From positions 1 through 64,000 of the forward strand of contig CAYMOJ010000001.1 in the NCBI GenBank assembly GCA_964392175.1: a stretch of DNA of 64,000 nt. The letters run 5' to 3'. Source of the DNA: Firm-04 sp964392175 (GTDB lineage Bacteria; Bacillota; Clostridia; Oscillospirales; Ruminococcaceae). Positions 17,025 through 26,342 of the stretch are shown here, in pieces (position 1 is the stretch's first letter; each line of letters starts with the position of its first letter). The notes under the pieces are model-generated. The model was given only the letters and a program-made list of their open reading frames with translations, had not been told where the DNA came from and ran no database searches. Made by a program: the position numbers and the translations under genes.

Positions 17025-17831
17025 CTACTTTCTATGAAATAAAGAATGCTTGCGTTGATTTTCCACCGCAAGCGGTTCGTGTAGCAGCTCGTGCCCCAGC
17101 AATTCATACGCCTCGGCACCCTTGGAAAGCCTGTCGTAATACTGGATAGGCTTACCGTGGCTTGGTGCTTCGGAAAGGCGAACGTTGCGTGGGATCTTCG
17201 TTTGCAGGACAAGTCCGGGGAAGAATCTTTCTACCTCGGCAACCACCTGCAACGAAAGATTGAGCCTTGCATCAAACATCGTAAACAGAATACCCTCGAT
17301 CTTCAGGGAGGGATTATACTTTGCTTTTACGATCTTGATGGTTTCGTTCAATTGCGAAAGCCCTTCCAGCGAGAGAAATTCTGCGGTCATAGGGATCAGC
17401 ACAGAATCCGCAGCAACCAGATTATTGAGTGTGATCAAACTCAACGATGGTGGGCAATCAATAATGATGAAATCGTAATCGGTACGGCAATTCATAAGCT
17501 GCATTTTCAGGCGGCTCATGCGATTATCCAGTTCGATCAGATCGATTTCTGCGCCTGCCAAAGCCGCAACGGCGGGGATCAGGCTGACGTTCTCGAACTC
17601 GGTTTTGATGATCGCTTCTTGGATTCGTACCTGACCGGTCAGAACTTCATAGCAAGAACAGGTCAAATTCTTTTTGCTGACGGAAAAGCCCGTTGTGGTA
17701 TTGCCCTGCGCATCGGTATCAATGCACAGCACGCGCTTTCCGCGCAAACCAAGATATGCCGAAAGGCTGACAACGGTAGTGGATTTTCCAACGCCACCCT
17801 TTTGGTTTGCAACTGCGATTATTTTTGCCAT
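17025..17831 (-). CDS. parA: ParA-family ATPase (Soj)
   Basis: A 268-residue Walker-type ATPase for chromosome segregation. The deviant Walker A KGGVGKST is at residues 11-18, and IDCPPS near 125 is the Walker B. ATG 17831 has AAAGGAGG upstream and a promoter 26-54 bases away; an in-frame extension upstream to 17927 would run across that promoter. First gene of the parA-parB-guaB run. Confidence 0.96.
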   Translation of the reverse strand: MAKIIAVANQKGGVGKSTTVVSLSAYLGLRGKRVLCIDTDAQGNTTTGFSVSKKNLTCSCYEVLTGQVRIQEAIIKTEFENVSLIPAVAALAGAEIDLIELDNRMSRLKMQLMNCRTDYDFIIIDCPPSLSLITLNNLVAADSVLIPMTAEFLSLEGLSQLNETIKIVKAKYNPSLKIEGILFTMFDARLNLSLQVVAEVERFFPGLVLQTKIPRNVRLSEAPSHGKPIQYYDRLSKGAEAYELLGHELLHEPLAVENQRKHSLFHRK

Positions 17832-17856
17832 GCTGTCCCCTCCTTTGATTCCTATT

Positions 17857-17885
17857 ATTATAGCATATTCCACGGCAATTGTAAA
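17857..17885 (-). promoter_or_regulatory. parA promoter
   Basis: On the minus strand TTTACA (17885-17880) and TATAAT (17862-17857) are 17 bases apart. TGC before the -10 gives an extended -10. Confidence 0.8.
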
Positions 17886-18100
17886 GCGGATTTTTGATTT
17901 TCGGCAAAGTGCGAATACTTGCTGCATCGTTTTTGTTGAAATTCGGCACAGTCATGATTTTTCTCGCATAATCACAAGAAAAAAACACCGAAAGGTGATG
18001 CCATACAAGACCGAGTGCATTCCGGCTTTCTGTCAGCTTACGCGGAACATATACAAGCGAAGCTGCGGTTGCCTTAAGAAAATCTTCAGAAAAAAGCCCC
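17886..18100. other. Spacer between divergent parA and response-regulator promoters
   Basis: About 215 bases with no convincing gene or strong hairpin apart from a small CACC-GAAA-GGTG stem near 17987. Any open frames here are short and lack ribosome sites. Confidence 0.4.
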
Positions 18101-18129
18101 TTGTATCTTAATGAAAAATCGGTTATAAT
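18101..18129 (+). promoter_or_regulatory. Promoter of the two-component operon
   Basis: TTGTAT at 18101-18106 and TATAAT at 18124-18129 with a 17-base spacer; the start codon follows 41 bases later. Confidence 0.75.
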
Positions 18130-18169
18130 TGTAGAGGGATCATACAACAGAAAAGGATGGGAAAACGAC

Positions 18170-18862
18170 ATGGAAACGATTTTGATTTGCGATGACGAGA
18201 AAGATATTGTATCCGCACTGCAAATTTATCTGAAAGCAGAGGGGTATCGAACACTTTGCGCATACACAGGCAGACAAGCATTGGACATCATGCACAGGGA
18301 GCCGGTACAGCTCGTCCTGATGGACATCATGATGCCCGAAATGGACGGCATCACTGCCATGACCGAGATTCGTAGTTTCAGTAATGTACCGGTGATACTC
18401 CTGACGGCAAAAAGTGAGGATTCCGACAAAATTATAGGTCTGAATGTTGGTGCGGATGATTACATCACAAAGCCGTTTTTACCTTTAGAGGTGGTCGCAA
18501 GGGTCAAATCGCAGCTGCGCAGATATCTGCGGCTTGGCTCTGCCATACCGCAAGACCCTGATCACTTGATTGTGGGCAGCATCAGCATGGACACCAAGGG
18601 CAAAACGGTCATGCTGGATGGAGAGCCAATCAACCTGACCCCCACAGAATTTGCCATTCTGGAACTCATGATGAAAAGCCCCGGCACGGTATTTGCACCC
18701 AAAGATATTTTTCAGGCGATCCGCAATGAAAATCCCGTGGGTGCCGAAAACATCATCGCCGTACACATCCGTCATCTGCGCGAAAAGCTGGAGATAAACC
18801 CCGGTGAACCTCGTTATATCAAGGTAATATGGGGGCAGGGCTATAAGCTGGAGCGCCAGTGA
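18170..18862 (+). CDS. OmpR/PhoB-family response regulator
   Basis: A 230-residue transcription factor. The receiver domain (1-120) has the acidic pocket D8-D9, the phosphoacceptor D52 in LVLMDIMMPEMDG, and K near 102 in ITKPF. The winged-helix DNA-binding domain fills residues 130-230. ATG 18170 is preceded by AAAAGGATGG. The histidine kinase gene begins 39 bases downstream, so they are partners. The target genes are unknown. Confidence 0.93.
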   Translation: METILICDDEKDIVSALQIYLKAEGYRTLCAYTGRQALDIMHREPVQLVLMDIMMPEMDGITAMTEIRSFSNVPVILLTAKSEDSDKIIGLNVGADDYITKPFLPLEVVARVKSQLRRYLRLGSAIPQDPDHLIVGSISMDTKGKTVMLDGEPINLTPTEFAILELMMKSPGTVFAPKDIFQAIRNENPVGAENIIAVHIRHLREKLEINPGEPRYIKVIWGQGYKLERQ

Positions 18863-18901
18863 CCAAAACACACCATCAAATCCTTTGGGAAAGGAGAAAC
18901 C

Positions 18902-21382
18902 ATGAATCCACAAAATATACAGTGGCGAAAGTCCTTGCCTGCGCGCGTTATTTCCGTGGTACTGTCGATTTTGCTGCTGTGGGCAACCGTTGGCTGCCTG
19001 TTGTTGACAATTGTTTGCCTGTCTCTTTCAGCATACAGCCACAGCCATGTACCATACGATACATTGTTGCTCTCCACCTATAACGGCAATTACAGCAGTG
19101 ATTACAACTCCATGCAATATACACTGGAGCGATACATCGTGGCTGCGCAAAAAGATTCTGCTGCGGACATGGAAATATACAGCAAGGACTTTTCACATAC
19201 AGCAACCAATCTGCGCTTTATGGTAGTAGACGCCGAGGGTAAAGTACTGTTGACCAACAACACCCAAAATCTGAATGAAAGCAATGCACTGGCAAGTGCC
19301 CATGAAACAGTAGCCATTCGGGTAGGAGAGGAACGCTATGAAGTCAAGCAAAATTTTGACAACCTTCAGGAGATTTTTCACGCGGACTTGCCCCAATACC
19401 TGAGAACGATCAACGATTACCACCACTGGTATTTTTCCGATAATGCCGTAGATACCGCCTACCGCAGTGGCTTTTATGCCATTGTGTATACGGAATATAC
19501 AGAGACGCTGTATTTCGATTCGGTCATAGAGGCAAACAGCTTTGACTATACAGAACTCTATGGCGAAAATGCCAAATGGAAGATCGTCTCCTCAGAGCGA
19601 TCAGACAGCAGCTACACCACAACTGATGTGATCACCGATTCTACGGGAAGCCTTGAAAAAACAGCATCACAGGTCATGCCTGTAACCAACGCAATAGAGG
19701 TGCAGATAACCTATAATGATCGCGCCGCCCATGACTATAACCTGATTTCATTGGAGGACTATTATGACGATCTGGAACAAGGCTTTTGCGTGGAGCTTGC
19801 CGATGATAAGCTTGCCAAAACACTGGCAAATGGCTTGGATATTACCATCGTAGGCATAGCGGAACAACAAGAAGAATACGACCTGTACCTGTATCTACCG
19901 CAGAATATGACCGTGGATGACGCCTTTGCATCCAATATCCAGCTTGCCGAAACGCTGTTTTCCTATCGGTATGTGCTGCTGGGTGGCATTTTCATTTGCG
20001 GTTTGCTGACCATCGCCGCCATGACAGGTATGTGCAAAGTGGCCGGCTATGTACACGATCAGGATGAACCCTTCTGCGGATGGATGCACCGCCTTCCTTA
20101 TGAACTGCTGATTGCAATCACATTGGGCATGATTATCATTGCCGTTGCCTCCATCGAAGAAATCAATTTCTGTTCCGTCTTTTCATGGAAAGGTATCGGC
20201 ATATACACCGGCGGCATCCTACTTTCTTTGTGCGCATACGCGATCTATCTACTGTACACCACGGCAGTGCGCATAAAAACAAAGCACTTCTGGGAAAGCT
20301 TTATAGCCGTGCGTTTTCTGCGATTTTTATACCATTTATGTAGCAACCGTGTAGCAGTATGTATTCTGCTTGTTGTGGGTGCGGGGCTTCTGTTCCTACT
20401 GAATGCATGGGCTGTGATGTCTTCATCATCCACACCGATTTTTCTGATCATGGCATTGCAACTGGATTTTTTGGTGCTGTTGGGAATCGCATACTGCATT
20501 TACGCTTATGAGGTACTGCGTGGTTATACAAAGCGTATGGAACAAGGCGATTTCACCTTGCCAAAGCCACCGATTCCTCTGGTTGGTGTTTTCAAAAAGC
20601 ATACGGACTCTCTGACAAAGGTCAATGAAGGCATCGCAATATCCGTTGCCGAGCAGACCAAGGCAGAACGAATGCGTACGGCACTGATCACTAATGTATC
20701 TCATGATCTGAAAACGCCGCTGACTTCCATCGTGAATTATGTAGATCTGATGAAGCGCGAACCCGTTGATAACCCCACCATTGTTGAATATCTTGATGTG
20801 TTGGAACGACAATCGGCGCGATTGAAAAAGCTGACCGAAGATTTGGTAGAGGCATCCAAGGCATCAACAGGGAATATCACAGTGGACTTGCAGCCTACCA
20901 GCATACAGGTACTGACAGAGCAGCTGATTGCCGAATTTGAACCGCGCTTCAGCGAAAAGAAGTTGCAGATCCTTCTCAATATGCCGGAAGAAGAATTGTT
21001 CGTTACCGCCGACAGTAGGCTTATATGGCGCGTATTCGATAATCTACTGGGAAATGTGGCAAAATATGCCATGCCAAACACTCGCGTGTACTTAGATGTG
21101 ATCAAAGGTACGGACAGCGTCTGCGTGACGATACGGAATATTTCACAGGCGGTGCTGCATATCTCCCCCGATGAGTTGACCGAGCGTTTCGTACGTGGCG
21201 ATGCTTCTCGCAATACCGAAGGCAGCGGACTGGGGCTTTCCATTGCCAAAGATCTGACACGCTTACAAAAAGGCGAATTGCAGCTACAGATCGACGGTGA
21301 TCTGTTCAAGGCTATGGTCACGCTACCGCGCACTGCTGTACCCATCCGCGAAAATCCTTTATCGATCGATTTGCAGACATAA
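18902..21382 (+). CDS. Multi-pass membrane sensor histidine kinase
   Basis: An 826-residue kinase. One membrane helix at about 15-38 is followed by a large extracytoplasmic domain (about 40-355), then five further hydrophobic helices between 356 and 545. The H box NVSHDLKTPLTSIVNY puts the phosphorylated His at 601, the N box is DNLLGNVAKYA, and the G box is GSGLGLSIAKDL. The multi-helix core is larger than in ordinary two-helix OmpR-type kinases and may itself sense a membrane or cell-wall signal. AAAGGAG lies upstream of ATG. A strong terminator follows. Confidence 0.92.
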   Translation: MNPQNIQWRKSLPARVISVVLSILLLWATVGCLLLTIVCLSLSAYSHSHVPYDTLLLSTYNGNYSSDYNSMQYTLERYIVAAQKDSAADMEIYSKDFSHTATNLRFMVVDAEGKVLLTNNTQNLNESNALASAHETVAIRVGEERYEVKQNFDNLQEIFHADLPQYLRTINDYHHWYFSDNAVDTAYRSGFYAIVYTEYTETLYFDSVIEANSFDYTELYGENAKWKIVSSERSDSSYTTTDVITDSTGSLEKTASQVMPVTNAIEVQITYNDRAAHDYNLISLEDYYDDLEQGFCVELADDKLAKTLANGLDITIVGIAEQQEEYDLYLYLPQNMTVDDAFASNIQLAETLFSYRYVLLGGIFICGLLTIAAMTGMCKVAGYVHDQDEPFCGWMHRLPYELLIAITLGMIIIAVASIEEINFCSVFSWKGIGIYTGGILLSLCAYAIYLLYTTAVRIKTKHFWESFIAVRFLRFLYHLCSNRVAVCILLVVGAGLLFLLNAWAVMSSSSTPIFLIMALQLDFLVLLGIAYCIYAYEVLRGYTKRMEQGDFTLPKPPIPLVGVFKKHTDSLTKVNEGIAISVAEQTKAERMRTALITNVSHDLKTPLTSIVNYVDLMKREPVDNPTIVEYLDVLERQSARLKKLTEDLVEASKASTGNITVDLQPTSIQVLTEQLIAEFEPRFSEKKLQILLNMPEEELFVTADSRLIWRVFDNLLGNVAKYAMPNTRVYLDVIKGTDSVCVTIRNISQAVLHISPDELTERFVRGDASRNTEGSGLGLSIAKDLTRLQKGELQLQIDGDLFKAMVTLPRTAVPIRENPLSIDLQT

Positions 21383-21412
21383 GTATTTTGGAAAATCCAT
21401 GTGATAGTCAAT

Positions 21413-21449
21413 AAAACGGTCAGGCTTTGACGTGCTTGACCGTTTTTTT
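21413..21449 (+). terminator. Terminator of the two-component operon
   Basis: AAAACGGTCA pairs with TGACCGTTTT across 14 bases, followed by a run of Ts. Confidence 0.88.
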
Positions 21450-21666
21450 GTGCTAAAAAAAGAGCAAAACAGCGCATCATCTCAAAGGGTGGGTAAGAGA
21501 ATGATACGCCATCTTGCACATAAAAGGATGTAGGAGAAAAAGACATGGGGACTGTCTTTTTTCGGTGAGGGAAAACAGAAAGGAAAAAAGTACCTGCTAA
21601 CTTTGGTTGTATCACAAGGAAGCGTTTTTTTGCAGCCAATGCTCGATGACCACACGCCCCCTTGCG
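21450..21666. other. Intergenic region downstream of miaB
   Basis: No convincing gene. On the minus strand a frame continuing from the small gene at 21667-21840 into about 21630 looks coding-like, offset by one base after a run of five Gs (see findings). Confidence 0.35.
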
Positions 21667-21840
21667 TTACAAGTATATTCTACCCCCACCTTGTGAGTAA
21701 TGCGTGAAATCCTGCTGAAAATCACTCGAAAGCACCGTGAACAGTCGTTGAAGTGCCGGGACTGCATCATGGCAATTCTGTCCCAAAACCTGGCAGCGCA
21801 TCTGTGCCATCAGTGCAGTGTGATCAATCCAATCCTTCAA
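21667..21840 (-). CDS. Possible small gene coupled to miaB, 57 residues
   Basis: A TTG start (21840-21838) overlaps the miaB stop as TTGA, the overlap typical of coupled genes. The peptide is rich in Gln, Leu, Asp and Cys, ends at a TAA at 21667-21669, and is not recognised. A one-base shift at the G run near 21685 would extend it by about 25 residues (ending near 21608). It could be a small real protein, a frameshifted relic or chance. Confidence 0.28.
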   Translation of the reverse strand: MKDWIDHTALMAQMRCQVLGQNCHDAVPALQRLFTVLSSDFQQDFTHYSQGGGRIYL

Positions 21841-23225
21841 ACGATAGTACCGCCAAGTGCCCAATTTTTCACAGCAGTGATTTTCACCTGCACCATCGCG
21901 CCTACCATGGATGGATCACCGTCGCATTCCACATTCATTGCATGGCGATTCTTGCCCACCAGCTTTTTCGTTTCTGCATTGTATTTTTCAATCAGCACCG
22001 TGCAGACTTTGCCTAAAAACCGTTTGTTAAACTCCTCAGAAATTTCTCGCTGTTCGGTCAGCATACGCTGCATACGCTCTGCAATGGCATCGGGAGAAGA
22101 ACACTGCGTATAGGATGCAGCCTTGGTACCCGGTCGTGGACTGTATATAAATGTATAGAGATTATCATACTGAACATGGCGGATCAGCGAAAGGGTCTGT
22201 TCAAAATCAGCGTCCGTTTCTGTAGGAAATCCCACAATGCAGTCACTGGAAAAGGAAAAATCGGGTGCTTTTTTTCTGGTGTCATCCACTAGCTGCAAAT
22301 ACTGTGCAACCGTATAGCGACGATTCATCGCCTGCAATACCGCATCACTGCCGCTTTGCACAGGCAAATGCAGATGATGCTCAATGTGCGTGGAGCGCAG
22401 CATGACATCAATTAGCTCAGGTGTTGCATCTTTAGGATGCGAACTCATAAAACGAATAAAATACTCGCCCTCAATCGCATCAAGCTGCTGCAACAGCTCC
22501 GGAAAATGCATGGGCTGCTCCAGATCCTTGCCGTAGGAGTTTACATTCTGCCCTAACAGCAAAATCTCCTTGTAGCCATCTTTTACAAGCTGCTGCACCT
22601 CGGCAATAATTGCTTCAGGTCGGCGGCTTCGTTCTCTCCCACGCACATAGGGCACAATACAATAAGTACAAAAATTATTGCAGCCGTACATTACCGGAAC
22701 ACTTGCCATAAAACTGTTTTCCCGCACAGTAGGCAAGGCTTCATCGGGTGTCCCCATGATTTCGGTGACGGTTAGACGCTTTTCGCCCGCATAAATGCGC
22801 AGCAACGCCCCTGCGAGATGCTCCATTGCGCCGGCACCGAGAATCAACCTTACAAAGGGATACGATTTCTGTATCTGTGCGCGTACCGCTTCTTCCTCTG
22901 CCATACAGCCACAAAGCCCGATAATCAGGTTGTGATTGCGCTCGTACAAAGGCTTCAAAGTGCCCAGTCTGCCCAGCACACGAGATTCCGCATGAGCACG
23001 CACAGCACAGGTATTAAATAGAATCACATCGGCATCTTCGGGAGTATTCGTCAGTGTATAGCCAAGATCGGCAAGAATACCCTTGTATTTTTCACCGTCG
23101 CAGAAATTCAGTTGGCAACCGAAGCTCTGCACAAAGGCTTTGGGTGTATGCGAAAAACCGCAAAGGATCGTATGCATTTTCTGCCAGACGGCAAGCTGTT
23201 CATTTTTTGTGTTTTCCATTGCCAT
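21837..23225 (-). CDS. miaB: tRNA-2-methylthio-N6-isopentenyladenosine-37 synthase
   Basis: Radical-SAM methylthiotransferase acting on A37 of tRNAs reading UNN codons. At 462 residues it has the MiaB layout: an N-terminal MTTase domain with cysteines in SFGCQLNFCDG, FNTCAVR and GLCGCMAEE, then the radical SAM motif CNNFCTYC, then a TRAM domain at about 390-450. ATG 23225 is chosen with AGAGGAAG upstream; GTG 23237 is an in-frame alternative. Divergent from the lipoprotein gene. Confidence 0.95.
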   Translation of the reverse strand: MAMENTKNEQLAVWQKMHTILCGFSHTPKAFVQSFGCQLNFCDGEKYKGILADLGYTLTNTPEDADVILFNTCAVRAHAESRVLGRLGTLKPLYERNHNLIIGLCGCMAEEEAVRAQIQKSYPFVRLILGAGAMEHLAGALLRIYAGEKRLTVTEIMGTPDEALPTVRENSFMASVPVMYGCNNFCTYCIVPYVRGRERSRRPEAIIAEVQQLVKDGYKEILLLGQNVNSYGKDLEQPMHFPELLQQLDAIEGEYFIRFMSSHPKDATPELIDVMLRSTHIEHHLHLPVQSGSDAVLQAMNRRYTVAQYLQLVDDTRKKAPDFSFSSDCIVGFPTETDADFEQTLSLIRHVQYDNLYTFIYSPRPGTKAASYTQCSSPDAIAERMQRMLTEQREISEEFNKRFLGKVCTVLIEKYNAETKKLVGKNRHAMNVECDGDPSMVGAMVQVKITAVKNWALGGTIV

Positions 23226-23279
23226 GATCAAGGGCACTTCCTCTCGTATTCGATGGTATGCTTGCGTGGTGTTACCTTT

Positions 23280-23308
23280 AGTATAGCATATTTTGCGGCA
23301 ATTGGCAA
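23280..23308 (-). promoter_or_regulatory. miaB promoter
   Basis: On the minus strand TTGCCA (23308-23303) and TATACT (23285-23280) with a 17-base spacer and TGC before the -10. Confidence 0.75.
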
Positions 23309-23389
23309 CCGTATTTTGATATCTGACACGACCGCTTCAGCAAAAAATGGGCAAAGTCATTGAAAATTTGATGAAAATCAAAAAAACAC

Positions 23390-23418
23390 TGGACTTTTTC
23401 AGAAAAATCATGTATAAT
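23390..23418 (+). promoter_or_regulatory. Promoter of the lipoprotein gene
   Basis: TGGACT at 23390-23395 and TATAAT at 23413-23418, 17 bases apart; AAGGAGG follows near 23442. Confidence 0.72.
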
Positions 23419-23461
23419 GAAGTGTATCTGATTATTTTGCACAAGGAGGCAACCGATTCCC

Positions 23462-24934
23462 ATGAAACTCTGGAAGCGCATTACCGCCGCAGCCACCACG
23501 CTTTGTATGGCGTTCACCTGCTTTGCCTGCGGTGAGGATACCGGCATCGCAATGACCATAGACGGCTATGATGTTCGTGCGGGTATCTACCTTTATTATG
23601 TGGTCAACGCCTATAACGATGCCATCTCTGTGGCAACCGAAAACGGTGAATCTTTCCAGGACTGCGAAACCACCAAGGACATCAAGAAGATCTTGAAGCA
23701 TACCACCATTGATGATATCTCTGTCGAAGAATGGATCCAGAACAAGGCGACCGAATCCTGCATTGAATATGTGGCGATCCAGCGCGAGTTTGAACGTCTG
23801 GGGCTGGAACTTTCCGGAGAGGACATTGCAGAGGTGGATTCCAGCCTTGCAGGTACGCTTACCTTTTTCGCCGAGTTCTTTGAAGACAGTGGCATCAGCG
23901 AACAGTCTGCAAAGGATATCCTCACCTCCCAGAAAAAGCTCAGCCTGATTTGGCAGGCATACTACGGTGAGGGTGGCTCTGTAGGCGTGCAGGAGGATAC
24001 CCTCTATGATTACTATGCCGAGCATTATCTGCGTTACAAATATATCTCTATGCCGCTCAAGGATGGCGAAGGCAATCTGCTGAAAGCAGACGGCAAGACC
24101 GAGATCGAAAAAATGGCGAAGGATTATTTGGCACGGTTGGAGAAAAAATCCGATAACGAAGCCGATCTGATGGAAGAGTTTGACTATCTCATCGAAGAGC
24201 ATGAAGCTTATATCACTTCACTTTCCAACGCGGCAGTTACCACCACCGATGAAAACGGCTCTACTGTAACAACAGAAACCACAGCGAAAATCACCACCAC
24301 CGAAAAGACAACAACCTCCGCAGAAGAGACCACCGACTCCACGGAAACAACTGTGGTAGGCGAAACAACAACCTCCCCTGCGGCAACTACCACAACAACG
24401 ACTACAACCACCGTCGCAGAAACAACGGATACCACCGGCACCGGCACATCTGCAACCACAACCACCACTACCACCAATGCTCTGGGCTATGATGTGGACG
24501 AGGAAGTGATTGTCGTTGTCAGCACCTCCGCAACCGAAAACGAGGAGCCTGAGGGCGCAGAAACAACAACTACTACCGCCCCCACATACACCCCCTGCCA
24601 GAAGGTCTATGAGTGGGTCGCCGATGCGGATACTGCCTACAACGAACCGACCCTCATCAAAGATGATGAGTGCTATTATATCGTCATGAAGATGGATATC
24701 CAAGATCGTATGACCGAAAACGATCTGTGGAGCAACAGCGCGAAGGAGTCGATCCGCTCTACCATCTATTACGATGAGTTTGAATCGATGATGAGCGAAG
24801 ATGTCTACAGCAAATTTACCGAACAGCGCAACGAAAAGGCATACAAGCGCTATAAGGTACTGGATGTGGATGTCGTTGAATATCAGGCAGCATTGATGCA
24901 AAGCTACTATAGCTACTACTACGGTCTTAGCTAA
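23462..24934 (+). CDS. Thr-rich lipoprotein, possible SurA/PrsA-like N-terminal fold
   Basis: A 490-residue secreted lipoprotein. The signal peptide ends in CFAC with Cys23 as the likely lipidated residue, so it should be a substrate of Lgt. The mature N-terminus ('MTIDGYDVRAG-Y') and the helical region to about residue 250 resemble SurA_N/PrsA-type chaperone proteins, but no PPIase domain is recognised. Two threonine-rich low-complexity stretches lie at about 258-340 and 363-380, like cell-wall spacers. A globular acidic tail of 110 residues follows. A role in extracytoplasmic folding is inference. Confidence 0.75.
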   Translation: MKLWKRITAAATTLCMAFTCFACGEDTGIAMTIDGYDVRAGIYLYYVVNAYNDAISVATENGESFQDCETTKDIKKILKHTTIDDISVEEWIQNKATESCIEYVAIQREFERLGLELSGEDIAEVDSSLAGTLTFFAEFFEDSGISEQSAKDILTSQKKLSLIWQAYYGEGGSVGVQEDTLYDYYAEHYLRYKYISMPLKDGEGNLLKADGKTEIEKMAKDYLARLEKKSDNEADLMEEFDYLIEEHEAYITSLSNAAVTTTDENGSTVTTETTAKITTTEKTTTSAEETTDSTETTVVGETTTSPAATTTTTTTTTVAETTDTTGTGTSATTTTTTTNALGYDVDEEVIVVVSTSATENEEPEGAETTTTTAPTYTPCQKVYEWVADADTAYNEPTLIKDDECYYIVMKMDIQDRMTENDLWSNSAKESIRSTIYYDEFESMMSEDVYSKFTEQRNEKAYKRYKVLDVDVVEYQAALMQSYYSYYYGLS

Positions 24935-24944
24935 TACTGCAAGC

Positions 24945-24983
24945 AAGGGGCAATGAGAACAAGTTTTCATTGCCCCTTTATTA
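24945..24983 (+). terminator. Terminator after the lipoprotein gene
   Basis: AAGGGGCAATGA pairs with TCATTGCCCCTT, then TATTAT. Confidence 0.82.
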
Positions 24984-25002
24984 TCAGAAAGGATGCATGA
25001 GA

Positions 25003-25662
25003 ATGAACGAATTTGTGCAAGCACATTTGTATCGGAAGCTGGAGCGCGTAGCGGACGCACTTTGCATGAACCGCATGGACGCACACTGGGTGAAAACCAG
25101 AGAAGAAGCATTGGAGATGGTACGCTCCATGCTACCCAAGGGTGCCGTGATCGCAAGCGGCGGTTCGGAAACACTGAAAGAATGTGGCATCATAGAGTTG
25201 CTGCGCAGTGGTGACTACCAATATCTGGATAGAGCGCAATGCGCACCCGAGGAAATTGGTGACCTCTACCGCAAGGTCTTTTCCGCAGATGTGTTTCTTT
25301 GCAGCAGCAATGCAATCATCGAAAACGGTGCATTATACAATGTAGACGGCAACGCAAATCGTATAGCAGCTCTAACCTTTGGGCCAAAGTCTGTGATCGT
25401 CGTTGCGGGCGCAAACAAGATCGTGCCTACGCTGGAGGCAGCCATAAACCGTGTGAAGCGCGTGGCAGCCCCCGTGAACACCATGCGACTTTCGCAGGAA
25501 ACACCCTGTGCGAGATGCGGTGTGTGCGCAGGCATCAACGGCGAAATGCAGGATGGCTGCCACAGCGAACAGCGCATTTGTTGTAGCTATGTGGTAAATG
25601 CATGGCAAAGAATCCCAAACCGCATCAAAGTGATTCTGGTTGCTGAGGATCTGGGCTTTTAA
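25003..25662 (+). CDS. LUD-domain protein (LutC/YkgG family)
   Basis: A 219-residue LUD-domain protein. GGSETL in the N-terminal half and a C-terminal cysteine cluster (CARCGVC then CxxxxRICC) are characteristic of this family, whose best-known member LutC takes part in lactate oxidation. No LutA or LutB gene is nearby, so a lactate role is unproven. ATG 25003 sits nine bases after AAAGGA; ATG 24997 is an in-frame alternative but too close. The stop overlaps the next start (TAATG). Confidence 0.87.
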   Translation: MNEFVQAHLYRKLERVADALCMNRMDAHWVKTREEALEMVRSMLPKGAVIASGGSETLKECGIIELLRSGDYQYLDRAQCAPEEIGDLYRKVFSADVFLCSSNAIIENGALYNVDGNANRIAALTFGPKSVIVVAGANKIVPTLEAAINRVKRVAAPVNTMRLSQETPCARCGVCAGINGEMQDGCHSEQRICCSYVVNAWQRIPNRIKVILVAEDLGF

Positions 25663-26342
25663 TGCAACGGATTTGCACATTCATTGGTACCGACAACAAG
25701 CAAATACTACGCTTGTACGCCACTTCACTGAATGAAGATATCCCAAAAGAACAGAAAAATCGCATTTCCCATCTGACTGCTCTTGATCTGCTTTCTTCCG
25801 CACTCGCCACCGACTGGCATCAACCGCACTGTCGAATGCTCCGTGACCTACAGGGGAAGCCCTATCTGGCGAATGTGCCCCTGTTTGTCAACATCTCGCA
25901 CTGCAAAGGGCTGGCAATATGCGCGGTTGCAACTCTGCCCGTGGGTGTGGATTGCGAATCGCCCCGTGCAATCAATAGCCGCACTGTCAAAAAAATATGC
26001 AGTGGCGCGGAGCAGATCTTTCTGACAAGCTCCGGTCACAACCCCTACGATTTTTCACGACTGTGGACTTTGAAAGAAGCCTACGGGAAATGCATCGGTG
26101 CAGGAATTCGCTTGCCCCTTGCAGAGATCGCATTTGCCATTCACGACGATACCATCACTTTTTGCCATCCCCAAGCAGATGCCTACGCCTTTTTGCAACT
26201 TTTACTGCCTGATGCACATCTCATGGCCATTTGTATACCAAATAGCCATGAGATACAGCAGATACAGTACCATCTGCCACAAATAAAGGCATATGGGTCT
26301 CAGCATCTTCCAAAAGGAGTTTTTTGCCATGCTAAAAATTGA
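25662..26342 (+). CDS. Sfp-type 4'-phosphopantetheinyl transferase
   Basis: Moves the phosphopantetheine arm of CoA to carrier proteins. In 226 residues the family motifs appear in order: GKPYL and NISHC near 66-80, VGVDCE near 95-100 (Mg-binding), and LWTLKEAYGKCIG near 135. The start overlaps the LUD stop, and the 3' end overlaps the SDR gene by 14 bases, so the three genes are translationally coupled. No NRPS or PKS genes are in view; the target may be an acyl carrier protein elsewhere. Confidence 0.87.
   Translation: MQRICTFIGTDNKQILRLYATSLNEDIPKEQKNRISHLTALDLLSSALATDWHQPHCRMLRDLQGKPYLANVPLFVNISHCKGLAICAVATLPVGVDCESPRAINSRTVKKICSGAEQIFLTSSGHNPYDFSRLWTLKEAYGKCIGAGIRLPLAEIAFAIHDDTITFCHPQADAYAFLQLLLPDAHLMAICIPNSHEIQQIQYHLPQIKAYGSQHLPKGVFCHAKN

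Noticed and set aside
16168..17831. parS sites near parAB
   Set aside because: I found no clear TGTTTCACGTGAAACA match while reading; the reading was by eye, so weak sites could be missed.
17091..17897. Long plus-strand frame opposite parA
   Set aside because: Antisense to ParA with a perfect Walker motif; no ribosome site.
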